Part shown: positions 25,840-33,649 of the stretch, one piece after another
How the letters are laid out: each line of letters starts with the position of its first letter
How positions within the stretch are numbered: the stretch's first letter is position 1
Assembly: GCA_038239345.1 (NCBI GenBank)
Contig: JBBSEX010000002.1
Coordinates: 372,001-436,000 of the forward strand
DNA: 64,000 nucleotides
Origin: JBBSEX01 sp038239345
Lineage (GTDB): Bacteria; Acidobacteriota; Terriglobia; Bryobacterales; Bryobacteraceae
Direction of reading: 5' to 3'
Notes under the pieces: generated by a model
Told to the model about the DNA's origin: nothing
The model's input: only the letters and a program-made list of their open reading frames with translations
Databases searched by the model: none
Program-made: the position numbers and the translations under genes

Positions 25840-26868
25840 TTACGCCACGGTGGCCGCTTCATCGATTGTCAGCAGACCCTTATCGGCATCCAGGGTCGCC
25901 ATGACGCCAAGCGGCAGGGTCAGTTGATCCGCGGTGTGGCCGATGGTCAGGCCGGAGAGTACGGGAATCTTAACCTTCCCCAGGATGTTATCCACCACTT
26001 CGCCGAACGAAAACGTCGACGTAAACGACTGCTGAAATTCTTTTGGCGCGCAATCGTGACACTCGCCGAAGATAATGCCGGCGGCTTGATCGAACTTTCC
26101 CGCCAGACGCAACTGCGTCAGCATCCGGTCGATTCGATAGGGTTCTTCGCCCACATCTTCGATAAATAAAATCTTGCCCCGGGTATCGATCTCATACGGC
26201 GTTCCCATCAGTGTCGAGATCAGCGTCAGGTTACCGCCCGTCAGCCGGCCCCGCGCGGAGCCGGGACGCACGGTCCGCAACGTGTGCGACGGGCGCAGTG
26301 GATTTGACTCGTCGGGATTCGTCAACTTACCCAGCGGCGCAGCCTCAAACAACGCCTTCCGGTAGCAGGCTTGCGTATAGGGAGTGAAGGCCGAAGTGGT
26401 AACCGGCCCGTGAAAGGTAACCAAACCGGTCTTCTGATGAATGGCCAGGTGCAGCGCCGTGATGTCGCTATAACCGATTAGAATTTTCGGATTACGGCGG
26501 ATCAAATCATAATCGAGCCGGTCGAGTATCTGACTGGCTCCATAGCCTCCGCGAATCGCAAACACGGCATGTACTTCCGTGTCGGCGAACATTGCGTGCA
26601 GGTCATCCACGCGCTCATCGACAGAGCCACCCAGATAACCCTCGCGCTTGCGAACGTTCTTGCCCCACTTCGCTTTGAGCCCGAAGTAGTCCACCGTGCG
26701 CTGAATCATTTGTATCGTATCGGGATCGGTTGCAAAAGTGGCGGGAGTGATCAGCCCGACGGTGTCGCCAGAGTGCAACACATGGGGAAGCAGACGAGTG
26801 GGTTCGGCCAGAACCGGTGCCGCCAAGGTAGCCACGCCCGCGCCAAGAAGTAGGGATCTGCGGAGCAT
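25840..26868 (-). CDS. LD-carboxypeptidase (peptidase family S66), exported
   Basis: Serine peptidase of family S66 that removes the terminal D-alanine from muropeptides (murein recycling or remodelling). A signal peptide (MLRRSLLLGAGVATLAAPVLA) suggests a periplasmic enzyme, unlike cytoplasmic LdcA. Motifs: GDTVGLITPA near the mature N-terminus, FAIRGGYGA, the nucleophile serine in IGYSDITAL, FHGPV, a glutamate in FIEDVGEEPYRIDRML, and the catalytic histidine in LTIGHTADQ. Its ATG overlaps the TAA of the upstream gene by one base. Confidence 0.9.
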   Translation of the reverse strand: MLRRSLLLGAGVATLAAPVLAEPTRLLPHVLHSGDTVGLITPATFATDPDTIQMIQRTVDYFGLKAKWGKNVRKREGYLGGSVDERVDDLHAMFADTEVHAVFAIRGGYGASQILDRLDYDLIRRNPKILIGYSDITALHLAIHQKTGLVTFHGPVTTSAFTPYTQACYRKALFEAAPLGKLTNPDESNPLRPSHTLRTVRPGSARGRLTGGNLTLISTLMGTPYEIDTRGKILFIEDVGEEPYRIDRMLTQLRLAGKFDQAAGIIFGECHDCAPKEFQQSFTSTFSFGEVVDNILGKVKIPVLSGLTIGHTADQLTLPLGVMATLDADKGLLTIDEAATVA

Positions 26869-27239
26869 TATTGGTGAGCGGAATACTGCGATTGCGGCGG
26901 ATTCAATTTGATCTCGATAGTCCGCTCGGCTTCGGCGACATCGAAGACTTCGCCGAATGTCTGATGCCCTTTGGCGATCACCTGAACCAGAATCTTGCCT
27001 TGCGGTATAGCGGGAATGCTGGCTGTCCCTTCCTGATTGGTTCGTATTTCCCAGCTGGTCCGGATTTTTTTGCCGATCACAACTTTCGAATAGCCGGATT
27101 GAAATTTTACGATGACGCTAGCCCGGTCGATCGGTTTGCCCGTAGTCGTATTCACCTGGATTTTCAATTTTGTCATGTCCGTGGCGAACAACGGCAAGCA
27201 GAGGAGAGCGAACGTGAGGATGGTTACTACTTTCCGCAT
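26868..27239 (-). CDS. Small secreted carboxypeptidase-regulatory-like domain protein
   Basis: Signal peptide (MRKVVTILTFALLCLPLFA) and a single beta-sandwich of about 100 residues with the pattern LKIQVNTTTGKPIDRASVIV, TNQEGTASIPAIPQGKILVQ, VIAKGHQTF, as in the CarboxypepD_reg/Cna-B-like folds that occur as a lone secreted domain in acidobacteria. It may bind peptide or glycan. It overlaps the LD-carboxypeptidase start by one base, so a role in the same envelope process is plausible. Confidence 0.75.
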   Translation of the reverse strand: MRKVVTILTFALLCLPLFATDMTKLKIQVNTTTGKPIDRASVIVKFQSGYSKVVIGKKIRTSWEIRTNQEGTASIPAIPQGKILVQVIAKGHQTFGEVFDVAEAERTIEIKLNPPQSQYSAHQ

Positions 27240-27257
27240 GTGCCTAATTATCGCAGA

Positions 27258-28583
27258 CTAGCCGATGTCGGGAAGCAGGAACTTTTGCGGTTTACCCGCT
27301 GCGGCCGCGACTGCCTCGGCTGCCAGATAGCCGCTGCGTACCGCGCCTTCCATCGTGGCCGGCCAACCGGTTTTCGTCCAGTCACCGGCAAGAAACAGAT
27401 TGGGGATATTCGTACGATTGACGGGGCGTATCGGTTCCAATCCCGGGCGCGCGGAAAACGTGGCGCGGATTTCCTTCACCACATGAGCCTTTTCCAATTT
27501 AGCTTCGGCAACCAGGGGAAAGAATTCTTTCAGTTCGCGCAATGCCAGTTCGATGACTTCAGCGCGGGGCATCTCCACCAGACTGCGGGAGGCGCTAATC
27601 ACCAACTGAATATACTTGCCGCCGCCCTTGTTGAACATCCATTGAATCGTTCTGTCAAGAAGCGTGGCATGCGGCAGATCTGTGATGGAACGGTCAAACC
27701 AGAGATGAATTCCGGTGATTGGGGAATGCGTAAATTCTTCGATGGGCAGGCCTAACGACGGGGCCTGCGCCGCCAGCCGCTCAAATGGCAGCGCGGAGAC
27801 ATAGAAGCGGGCCTGGCGCGTTTCCCCGCGCACTTCCACGCCGGTCATCCGGCCATCGGCGAACGTGAATTTGTCTACCGCCGACCGATATTGAATCTGC
27901 ACATTATCGTGGCGGCTCCAGGAGTCGGCACCATACAGTTCTCCCAACGGGACTGCCGGAATGCCCATCTGATATCCATCGTGATTGGCCAGAAAGCCCA
28001 GCCAAAACACCTGAAATCCATGTAAGGCGGCGAGTGTTTCCACCTCTTCATTGACAGCGCTTACCAGCACCTGCCGCCAGAATCGATCGATGGCTTTCGG
28101 AGTCTGCTTCTTTTCGTGGAGCCATTCGAGCATTGTGATTCTGTCGAGATCGGTACGGGTCAGGCGCTCCTTGCGCAAAGCGAGCAATCCGCGACCGACG
28201 GAGATCTTGTCGGCTAGATCAAGAAACTTTAGGCGGGCAAAACTTTCGGTGAAGTGTAGTGGCGTGGGCAACATCCCCGACCTCATGCTGGAGACGCGCC
28301 CACCGGGCTCAATGAAATAGAACTCGCGATGAAATTCGATGCGGTCGGCCACTTGCAGCCGTTCGTAAAAGTCGACCAGATTGGTGCAGCAGCGAAGCAG
28401 AACGTGCTGGCAGTTGTCGATGGTTTCAGAATTCTCGTCTGAAGGCGTTAGCGGGTAGGACGTGGCGCGGCCGCCCAAATATGCCCGGGATTCCAGCAAT
28501 TCTACCTGAAATCCGGCACCGCCCAAGGCAGCGGCAGTGGCAAGCCCAGCCAGCCCGCCGCCAATCACGATCACATCCTGCAT
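27258..28583 (-). CDS. hpnE: Hydroxysqualene dehydroxylase HpnE
   Basis: FAD-dependent amine-oxidase-fold enzyme, 441 residues, that reduces hydroxysqualene to squalene in the HpnC-HpnD-HpnE route to hopanoids. The dinucleotide motif is VIGGGLAGLATAAALGGAGF with an ELLESRAYLGGRATS second motif; ETIDNCQHVLLRCCTNLVDF and the C-terminal NLFLAGDWTKTGWPATMEGA fit HpnE and related desaturases. hpnC and hpnD are not in the window. The ATG overlaps by one base the stop of a 37-residue membrane peptide gene. Confidence 0.87.
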   Translation of the reverse strand: MQDVIVIGGGLAGLATAAALGGAGFQVELLESRAYLGGRATSYPLTPSDENSETIDNCQHVLLRCCTNLVDFYERLQVADRIEFHREFYFIEPGGRVSSMRSGMLPTPLHFTESFARLKFLDLADKISVGRGLLALRKERLTRTDLDRITMLEWLHEKKQTPKAIDRFWRQVLVSAVNEEVETLAALHGFQVFWLGFLANHDGYQMGIPAVPLGELYGADSWSRHDNVQIQYRSAVDKFTFADGRMTGVEVRGETRQARFYVSALPFERLAAQAPSLGLPIEEFTHSPITGIHLWFDRSITDLPHATLLDRTIQWMFNKGGGKYIQLVISASRSLVEMPRAEVIELALRELKEFFPLVAEAKLEKAHVVKEIRATFSARPGLEPIRPVNRTNIPNLFLAGDWTKTGWPATMEGAVRSGYLAAEAVAAAAGKPQKFLLPDIG

Positions 28584-28696
28584 CAGATTCGAGCGGGTAC
28601 CCGGTAGCCTCCGCCACGGTCGCCGTTATTGATGATCTGGATTACGAGCCATAGCGCGATTACCAGGAAAAGGAAATCTGAAAGGTCCAGTTGCAT
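28583..28696 (-). CDS. 37-residue single-pass membrane peptide coupled to hpnE
   Basis: The peptide begins MQLDLSDFLFLVIALWLVIQ and then IINNGDRGGGYRVPARI: one hydrophobic helix (about residues 8-21) and a short Gly/Arg-rich tail. Stop and hpnE start share TGATG, a classic coupling arrangement. The short, clean hydrophobic design and position argue for a real gene, but at this size the open frame alone is not proof. It may be a membrane anchor or partner for HpnE. Confidence 0.55.
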   Translation of the reverse strand: MQLDLSDFLFLVIALWLVIQIINNGDRGGGYRVPARI

Positions 28697-28716
28697 GAAG
28701 AAAGCTATCCTACGAA

Positions 28717-29073
28717 CTAGCTCCAATACCCGTCGTACCAACCAAACGCCAACGCGATGATGGACCCGGCGATGGGAAAAGCGGCGACGCTGGCCACAAG
28801 ACGAGGGAGCCAGCCCCAGCGAGGGGGATACGCACTTAACACCAATTGAGGAACTAAGATTGAGGTTAGCACAGCGGCATAAACGCCAGAGCCATGGCTG
28901 CACCAGGGGCAATGCCTCATTCCTGCCATGTGGATGTTGCACACCACGTCAGCGCCTGCCCAAATCGACCGGCAACCGCAGCGATAGAGCAAATTGCAAA
29001 GGTTAATGAAGAAGATTCCCGTGATGGAGCCGGAGACGATGAAGTTAAGCGCTCGGGCAAGTATTACGGGCAC
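28717..29073 (-). CDS. Cysteine-rich membrane protein, unknown
   Basis: 118 residues (GTG start) with three likely membrane helices: residues about 7-28, 62-82 and 88-110. Between the first and second lie seven cysteines in CNLLYRCGCRS, VVCNIHMAGMRHCPWCSHG, together with two histidines, a spacing that looks able to bind metal or form disulphides; CPWC resembles a redox CxxC. I do not recognise the family. It starts seven bases after the ada stop and ends 20 bases before the membrane peptide, so it is inside the leftward transcription block. Confidence 0.7.
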   Translation of the reverse strand: MPVILARALNFIVSGSITGIFFINLCNLLYRCGCRSIWAGADVVCNIHMAGMRHCPWCSHGSGVYAAVLTSILVPQLVLSAYPPRWGWLPRLVASVAAFPIAGSIIALAFGWYDGYWS

Positions 29074-29080
29074 GAGCCCA

Positions 29081-30172
29081 TCATCTCATCTCGGATTCCT
29101 TGGCCAGCAACGCCTTCTTACGCTCTAATCCCCAGCGATAGCCGCCGGGGGAGCCATCCTGACGGACCACGCGATGACAGGGAATTGCCAGCGCCACAGG
29201 ATTGGTGGCGCACGCCCGGGCGACGGCGCGCGTCGCGTTTGGCTGTCCGATAGCACTGGCGATTTCCGAATACGATTGCGTCGCGCCATAGGGAATCGAT
29301 TGCAAATATTCCCACACGCGGCGTTGAAATGCAGTGGATTGAATATCGAGCGGAAGGTGCAACATGGGCTCAACCCCACGCAGGTGACGCAGAATTTCAT
29401 CCACCCAGGGAAGCCCGCCCGATTCAATCGACGCCGCCGGGAACTCCTTGCGGAACTGCTTTTCCAACTCGCCATCGGACTCGCCGAAGCGGATGGAGCA
29501 GACCCCTTTCGCGGTAGCTGCAACCAGCAAACGCCCTAGCGGAGAATCGGCAACGGTGAAGCGAATGGCCGCCCCCGAGCCACCTTTCCGATAGGTCGCC
29601 GGCGTCATGCCAAGCTGCGACGCCGTCCGTTCGTAGAGCCGGCTACTGGAACCATATCCCGAGTCGACCATGGCGCGCGTAACGGAATGCCCCCGGCGCA
29701 AACCGGCCTTAAGAAAATTGAGGCGGGTGGAATCGGCATAAGCGCGGGGTGTGATACCGATCGCCGATTTGAAGGTGCGCTGCAGATGAAATGGACTCAG
29801 TCCGAGTTCTTTTCCAAGCGTCGCTAGTGTCAGCGGACCCTCCAAATTATTTTCGATGAAGCGGCACACGCGCTCCACCAGTTCGGCATTCGGATCGGCC
29901 GCCGGCGCGGCTGCCGGTTTACAACGAAGACAAGCTCGAAAGCCGGCTTTCTCGGCCGTTTCCAGTCGATGGAAAAACAAAACGTTCTCTCGCTTGGGGC
30001 GTCGCGAGGGGCATGCCGGACGGCAGTAGACGCCGGTGGAAAGCACCGCGTAGAAGAAGACGCCATCCATCGAATGATCGTGATTCACCACTGCTTCCCA
30101 GAATGCGGCGTCCCAATACTCTTCTTCAGCCGGATTCGAAATGGCCATTGCGGTAGCGGTTGCAAGCATCAT
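29081..30172 (-). CDS. ada: Ada: bifunctional methyltransferase and adaptive-response regulator
   Basis: Three-part Ada, 363 residues. The N-terminal zinc domain has the cysteines C50 and C54 (GVYCRPACPSR) and C81, C84 (ACLRCKP), one of which accepts methyl from phosphotriesters. An AraC-type helix-turn-helix region follows (about 105-190: FIENNLEGPLTLATLGKELG, FHLQRTFKSAIGITPRAYAD), then the O6-alkylguanine methyltransferase domain with acceptor Cys332 in IPCHRVVRQDG. Methylated Ada activates repair genes. alkA lies immediately upstream in the same direction. Confidence 0.94.
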   Translation of the reverse strand: MMLATATAMAISNPAEEEYWDAAFWEAVVNHDHSMDGVFFYAVLSTGVYCRPACPSRRPKRENVLFFHRLETAEKAGFRACLRCKPAAAPAADPNAELVERVCRFIENNLEGPLTLATLGKELGLSPFHLQRTFKSAIGITPRAYADSTRLNFLKAGLRRGHSVTRAMVDSGYGSSSRLYERTASQLGMTPATYRKGGSGAAIRFTVADSPLGRLLVAATAKGVCSIRFGESDGELEKQFRKEFPAASIESGGLPWVDEILRHLRGVEPMLHLPLDIQSTAFQRRVWEYLQSIPYGATQSYSEIASAIGQPNATRAVARACATNPVALAIPCHRVVRQDGSPGGYRWGLERKKALLAKESEMR

Positions 30173-30250
30173 AACAATCCCAGCGTAAGACGGAATCGAG
30201 CCCTGAACTATCCGAAGATTGCGGTCAAAGCGAATTTATTCGGCAGTGCG

Positions 30251-31054
30251 TTATTGACGCGAACTCCAATAATTCCATAAGCTGACCGCGGCGTAAGCCC
30301 GGTAGGGCCGCCAGCGCCTGGATTGCTCTTCCAAGTGGCGCGCGGTCCAGGTATCTCCAGCCGGGGCCAAGGCCCGCCGAAGTATCAGGTCGCCCGAAGG
30401 AAATGCGTCGGGATGATGTAGACCGCGCATGGCGATATAGTGCGCCGTCCAATGCCCGATCCCGCTGAGCGCCAGGAGCTGTTCGACGGTTTCTTCGAGC
30501 GATTGTTGTCGATCCAAGCGCACTTTGCCAGCGGCCACGGAGCCGGCGAGATTTCGCAGAGTCGCGATTCGTGTGCGTGTCAGTCCCACGCCGGCCAGGT
30601 CGGACTCGGCTAATTCCGCTGGCGTCGGAAACATGCCGAGCTGTCCGGTCTGAGCAACCAGGCGTCCTAGAAGAGTAGCGGCACCGCGCACGCTGACTTG
30701 CTGTCCGACAATGGCTCTGACGGCGATTTCAAATGGCTCCCAGCACCCCGGCAAAAAAGGATGCGGCGATACTTGCAAGACGGGTTTCAGCTCGCGCACA
30801 CGGCCGAAGTGCGTGGCGACCGATTGCGAATCGGAGTCGAGATCGAACATGTCGCGAAGGCGGGGCAGAACATCCAGTTCCCGCCGCGGCGGGCCGGTTA
30901 TGATCATGTCTGGCAGTTTGAAGGTAACCGTGACACCGCCACGTTGATAGGAATTTTCCTCGACGCATTCAATGCCACGAATCTGGCGCAGGCGAAAGAA
31001 AGCGAGAAGCTGTTTCCAGGCGGGCGGGGCGGGATAACGGGCGAGTTCGGCCAA
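30251..31054 (-). CDS. alkA: AlkA-type DNA-3-methyladenine glycosylase II
   Basis: Helix-hairpin-helix glycosylase of the AlkA group, about 267 residues. The N-terminal beta-domain is recognisable (PAPPAWKQLLAFFRLRQIRGIE), then GCWEPFEIAVRAIVGQQVSV, and the HhH-GPD segment LSGIGHWTAHYIAMRGLHHP, DAFPSGD with the catalytic Asp as the final residue. It removes alkylated purines. The start is uncertain: TTG at 31054 is used because no ATG or GTG exists between it and an upstream in-frame stop. It lies between udg and ada. Confidence 0.88.
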   Translation of the reverse strand: MAELARYPAPPAWKQLLAFFRLRQIRGIECVEENSYQRGGVTVTFKLPDMIITGPPRRELDVLPRLRDMFDLDSDSQSVATHFGRVRELKPVLQVSPHPFLPGCWEPFEIAVRAIVGQQVSVRGAATLLGRLVAQTGQLGMFPTPAELAESDLAGVGLTRTRIATLRNLAGSVAAGKVRLDRQQSLEETVEQLLALSGIGHWTAHYIAMRGLHHPDAFPSGDLILRRALAPAGDTWTARHLEEQSRRWRPYRAYAAVSLWNYWSSRQ

Positions 31055-31114
31055 GCTCTTCAGGCTAACGCTGCAGGCGATTGGAAATCCATCCGATTCT
31101 TGCGCCGTAATCGA

Positions 31115-31984
31115 CTATGCCGTCGGTGGCGTAACGTGGCCCAGCACCGCGATCAGGCGTTCCGCGTCTTCGCCGTCAAACACGCGGTCGGTACCGTCGC
31201 GGAAGAAAACTCGTAGGCCGTTGGTTCCCTCGACCGTTTCATAGCTGAGGATCTCGTCGGGATCGCAGGGCAGTGGGGCGCTCATGGGCTCAATCGTAGC
31301 ATCCACCAGGCGCTGTTTCACGTGAATAAATACATCGCGCAGCATGGCTTCCGTCAATTTACCGGTGGAGGTGTTTTGCTGGCTCGGATGATAGGAACTC
31401 AGCAGCAACGGCTGGCCCGCCCCGGTGAAAAATTCGTGATTGTGGCTGAATACAAAAGCCGCCCGGGTCTTGATCATGCCGCGATCGCGCAGAATCCCCA
31501 GATAGACATCGAAAGCCAGCTTCCCCAAGACAACGACGACACGCAGATTCACCAATAGGTTGAGTTCGCGCTCCAGATAAGGCCGGCAATTGCGCAGTTC
31601 ATCGGGCGAGGGTTTATTGTCCGGCGGGGCGCAGCGGGCCGATGCCGTGATGTATACATCATTAACCGTTAAGCCGTCGCCGACTGACTCGCTGGTGGGC
31701 TGGGAGGCAAATCCAGTCTGATAGAGAGCTCGATACAGAAAGTCGCCCGACCGGTCGCCCGTAAACATCCGACCGGTGCGATTGCCTCCATGGGCCGCCG
31801 GCGCAAGACCCAGAATCAGGACCCGGGCGAGTGGATCGCCAAAAGGCGGAACGGGCTTTCCCCAATAATCCCAATCGCGATAGGCGCGACGCTTCACGCG
31901 GGCCACCTCACGGCAATAGCGGCGCAGACGCGGGCAGCGTTCGCAGGAGATAACTTCGGCTGTCAATTGCTGCAATCCAGTCAC
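31115..31984 (-). CDS. Uracil-DNA glycosylase, family 5 (UDGb)
   Basis: Iron-sulphur uracil-DNA glycosylase. The motif GLAPAAHGGNRTGRMF identifies family 5 (UdgB), since family 4 differs; cluster cysteines are in CERCPRLRRYC near the N-terminus and later in ARCAPP, NCRPYLERE. HPSQQNTSTGKLT carries the second catalytic motif. About 60 residues follow the domain (from around 230), containing ETVEGTNGLRVFFRDGTDRV, FDGEDAERL, which are not part of typical UDGb. GTG start at 31984, preceded by a divergent promoter region shared with phoH. Confidence 0.88.
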   Translation of the reverse strand: MTGLQQLTAEVISCERCPRLRRYCREVARVKRRAYRDWDYWGKPVPPFGDPLARVLILGLAPAAHGGNRTGRMFTGDRSGDFLYRALYQTGFASQPTSESVGDGLTVNDVYITASARCAPPDNKPSPDELRNCRPYLERELNLLVNLRVVVVLGKLAFDVYLGILRDRGMIKTRAAFVFSHNHEFFTGAGQPLLLSSYHPSQQNTSTGKLTEAMLRDVFIHVKQRLVDATIEPMSAPLPCDPDEILSYETVEGTNGLRVFFRDGTDRVFDGEDAERLIAVLGHVTPPTA

Positions 31985-32036
31985 TTGTATTTAATAATAA
32001 AGGGTAAAAAAATCGGTAGCGGGAAAAACGGATTTT

Positions 32037-32045
32037 TGCTATGAT
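32037..32045 (+). promoter_or_regulatory. Extended -10 promoter element before phoH
   Basis: TGC then TATGAT (32040-32045): an extended -10 of the TGn-TATAAT type without a good -35. Transcription would start near 32052, giving a leader of about 90 bases with a perfect 6-bp hairpin, TTCCGC and GCGGAA, at 32067-32082. Confidence 0.4.
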
Positions 32046-32139
32046 GCCAGAGGATGTACATTCCCTTTCCGCTCCTGCGGAATTCGGTCCTCTCCAATCG
32101 ATCGTACCCCTTTGCCTCAGTGGTTCTTAACTCCCAACA

Positions 32140-33192
32140 ATGAAAGTTAGCGTACAGATCAGCCGTGGAATCGAATCTTTATTTGGAACGCGCGACGAGA
32201 ATATTCGCCTCATCGAAACAGGCCTCAATGTCGTCACCCGCCTGCGTGACGATTGCCTGGAAATTGAGGGTGAGGAATCCTGCACGCAACGCGCCGTAAA
32301 CATTCTGGAAGATTATAACTGCCTCATAAAAGAGGGGCATTCGTTCAATAACGGGGATCTCAACAGCTATCTTCGCGTGGTGACCAGCGACAGCGAAACC
32401 ACTCTTCGGGGGCTGGTACACAGCGGCCGGCAGCGCAGTTTCGGCAAAAAAGTTCTCGCTCCGAAAACCGTCAATCAGCGCCGCTATGTCGACGCAATCG
32501 AACGGTCGGACCTGGCATTTGGCATCGGGCCCGCGGGTACAGGTAAGACCTATCTGGCAGTCGCGATGGCCGTGGCCGCGCTGTTGAGCAAACGCGTCAG
32601 CCGTATTATCTTGACCCGTCCGGCTGTGGAAGCGGGCGAGCGCCTGGGTTTTCTGCCCGGAACCTTGCAAGAGAAGGTGGATCCGTATCTACGGCCGTTA
32701 TACGACGCGCTGTACGAGATGCTGGAAGCGGATAAGGTAGAAAAGTTTCTCGAGAAAACCGTCATCGAGGTCGCGCCGATTGCGTTCATGCGCGGGCGCA
32801 CGTTAAACGACAGCTTCGTGATTCTGGACGAAGCGCAAAATACCACTCCCGAGCAAATGAAGATGGTGTTAACACGCCTTGGCTTCAACTCGAAAATGGT
32901 GGTTACGGGCGATGTCACGCAGATCGATTTGCCTTCGGGTAAGCGCAGCGGCTTGCTGGATGCGATGGAAGTTTTGCGCGGCGTCCAGGGCATCAGCTTC
33001 GTGCAGTTCGACGACAAGGACGTGGTGCGCCACAACATGGTGCAGAAAATCGTCAAGGCTTATGAACGTCATAACGAACTGATCGGCGCGGGCCGCCAGA
33101 TGGCGCTCAAGCTCGACACCCATCCGGAAATAACGGAAGCTGCGGCTGGTGTACCGCCCACGCTCGCCGCAACCGCGGAACCGGCGGCCTGA
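32140..33192 (+). CDS. phoH: PhoH-family ATPase
   Basis: PhoH/YbeZ-like ATPase, 350 residues. The N-terminal region is a KH-like domain (about 1-80), then the Walker A GIGPAGTGKTYLAVA (about 127-141), TRPAVEAGERLGFLPGTLQE, and Walker B VILDEAQNTTPEQM with a downstream TGDVTQIDLP. PhoH proteins are linked to RNA metabolism and ribosome quality control and usually precede ybeY, as here. The last 30 residues are an Ala/Pro/Thr-rich tail. No ribosome-binding site is obvious before the ATG. Confidence 0.92.
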   Translation: MKVSVQISRGIESLFGTRDENIRLIETGLNVVTRLRDDCLEIEGEESCTQRAVNILEDYNCLIKEGHSFNNGDLNSYLRVVTSDSETTLRGLVHSGRQRSFGKKVLAPKTVNQRRYVDAIERSDLAFGIGPAGTGKTYLAVAMAVAALLSKRVSRIILTRPAVEAGERLGFLPGTLQEKVDPYLRPLYDALYEMLEADKVEKFLEKTVIEVAPIAFMRGRTLNDSFVILDEAQNTTPEQMKMVLTRLGFNSKMVVTGDVTQIDLPSGKRSGLLDAMEVLRGVQGISFVQFDDKDVVRHNMVQKIVKAYERHNELIGAGRQMALKLDTHPEITEAAAGVPPTLAATAEPAA

Positions 33193-33202
33193 TCCGCCCC
33201 CC

Positions 33203-33649
33203 ATGTCAGAACCTGGTAATCCTGTTTTATTTCAGCGAGCTCCCCGGCTAATCGACCGGCGTGGCCTGCGTGTCTTTGCCGAACGGTTGCAACACGAGGT
33301 TGCCGCTGGACGCAGCTTCTGCTGCCTGATCGCCGACGATCGCGAATTGCAGCGGCTGAACCGGCAATTCCTGAAGAAAGATTGTCCCACCGATGTTCTG
33401 TCGTTCCCCGCGGATGGCGCGGGAGGTTTTTTGGGGGAGCTGGCGATTTCCGGCGATCGCGCCCGTGAGCAGGCCCAACAGCACGGCCATACCATCGATG
33501 AAGAACTCCGCATCTTAATGCTGCATGGTGTGTTGCACCTGCTAGGTATGGATCATGAAACCGACCGGGGGAAAATGGCTCGCGCGGAATCCAAATGGCG
33601 GAAGCTGTTTGATCTTCCCACGGGCCTAATTGAGCGGGTGAAACAGTGA
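33203..33649 (+). CDS. ybeY: Endoribonuclease YbeY
   Basis: Zinc-dependent rRNA-maturation endoribonuclease, 148 residues from the ATG at 33203, which I prefer over an upstream alternative start inside phoH. The three-histidine zinc motif HGVLHLLGMDHETDRG is clear near residue 112, with FLGELAIS and CPTDVLSFP earlier. YbeY takes part in 16S rRNA 3' end processing and translational quality control. Its TGA overlaps the GTG of the next gene (GTGA). The phoH-ybeY-corC-era order is common in bacteria. Confidence 0.93.
   Translation: MSEPGNPVLFQRAPRLIDRRGLRVFAERLQHEVAAGRSFCCLIADDRELQRLNRQFLKKDCPTDVLSFPADGAGGFLGELAISGDRAREQAQQHGHTIDEELRILMLHGVLHLLGMDHETDRGKMARAESKWRKLFDLPTGLIERVKQ

Noticed and set aside
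32044..32130. 28-residue frame between the phoH promoter and phoH
   Set aside because: The start codon overlaps the -10 element, so it could not be at the 5' end of that transcript.
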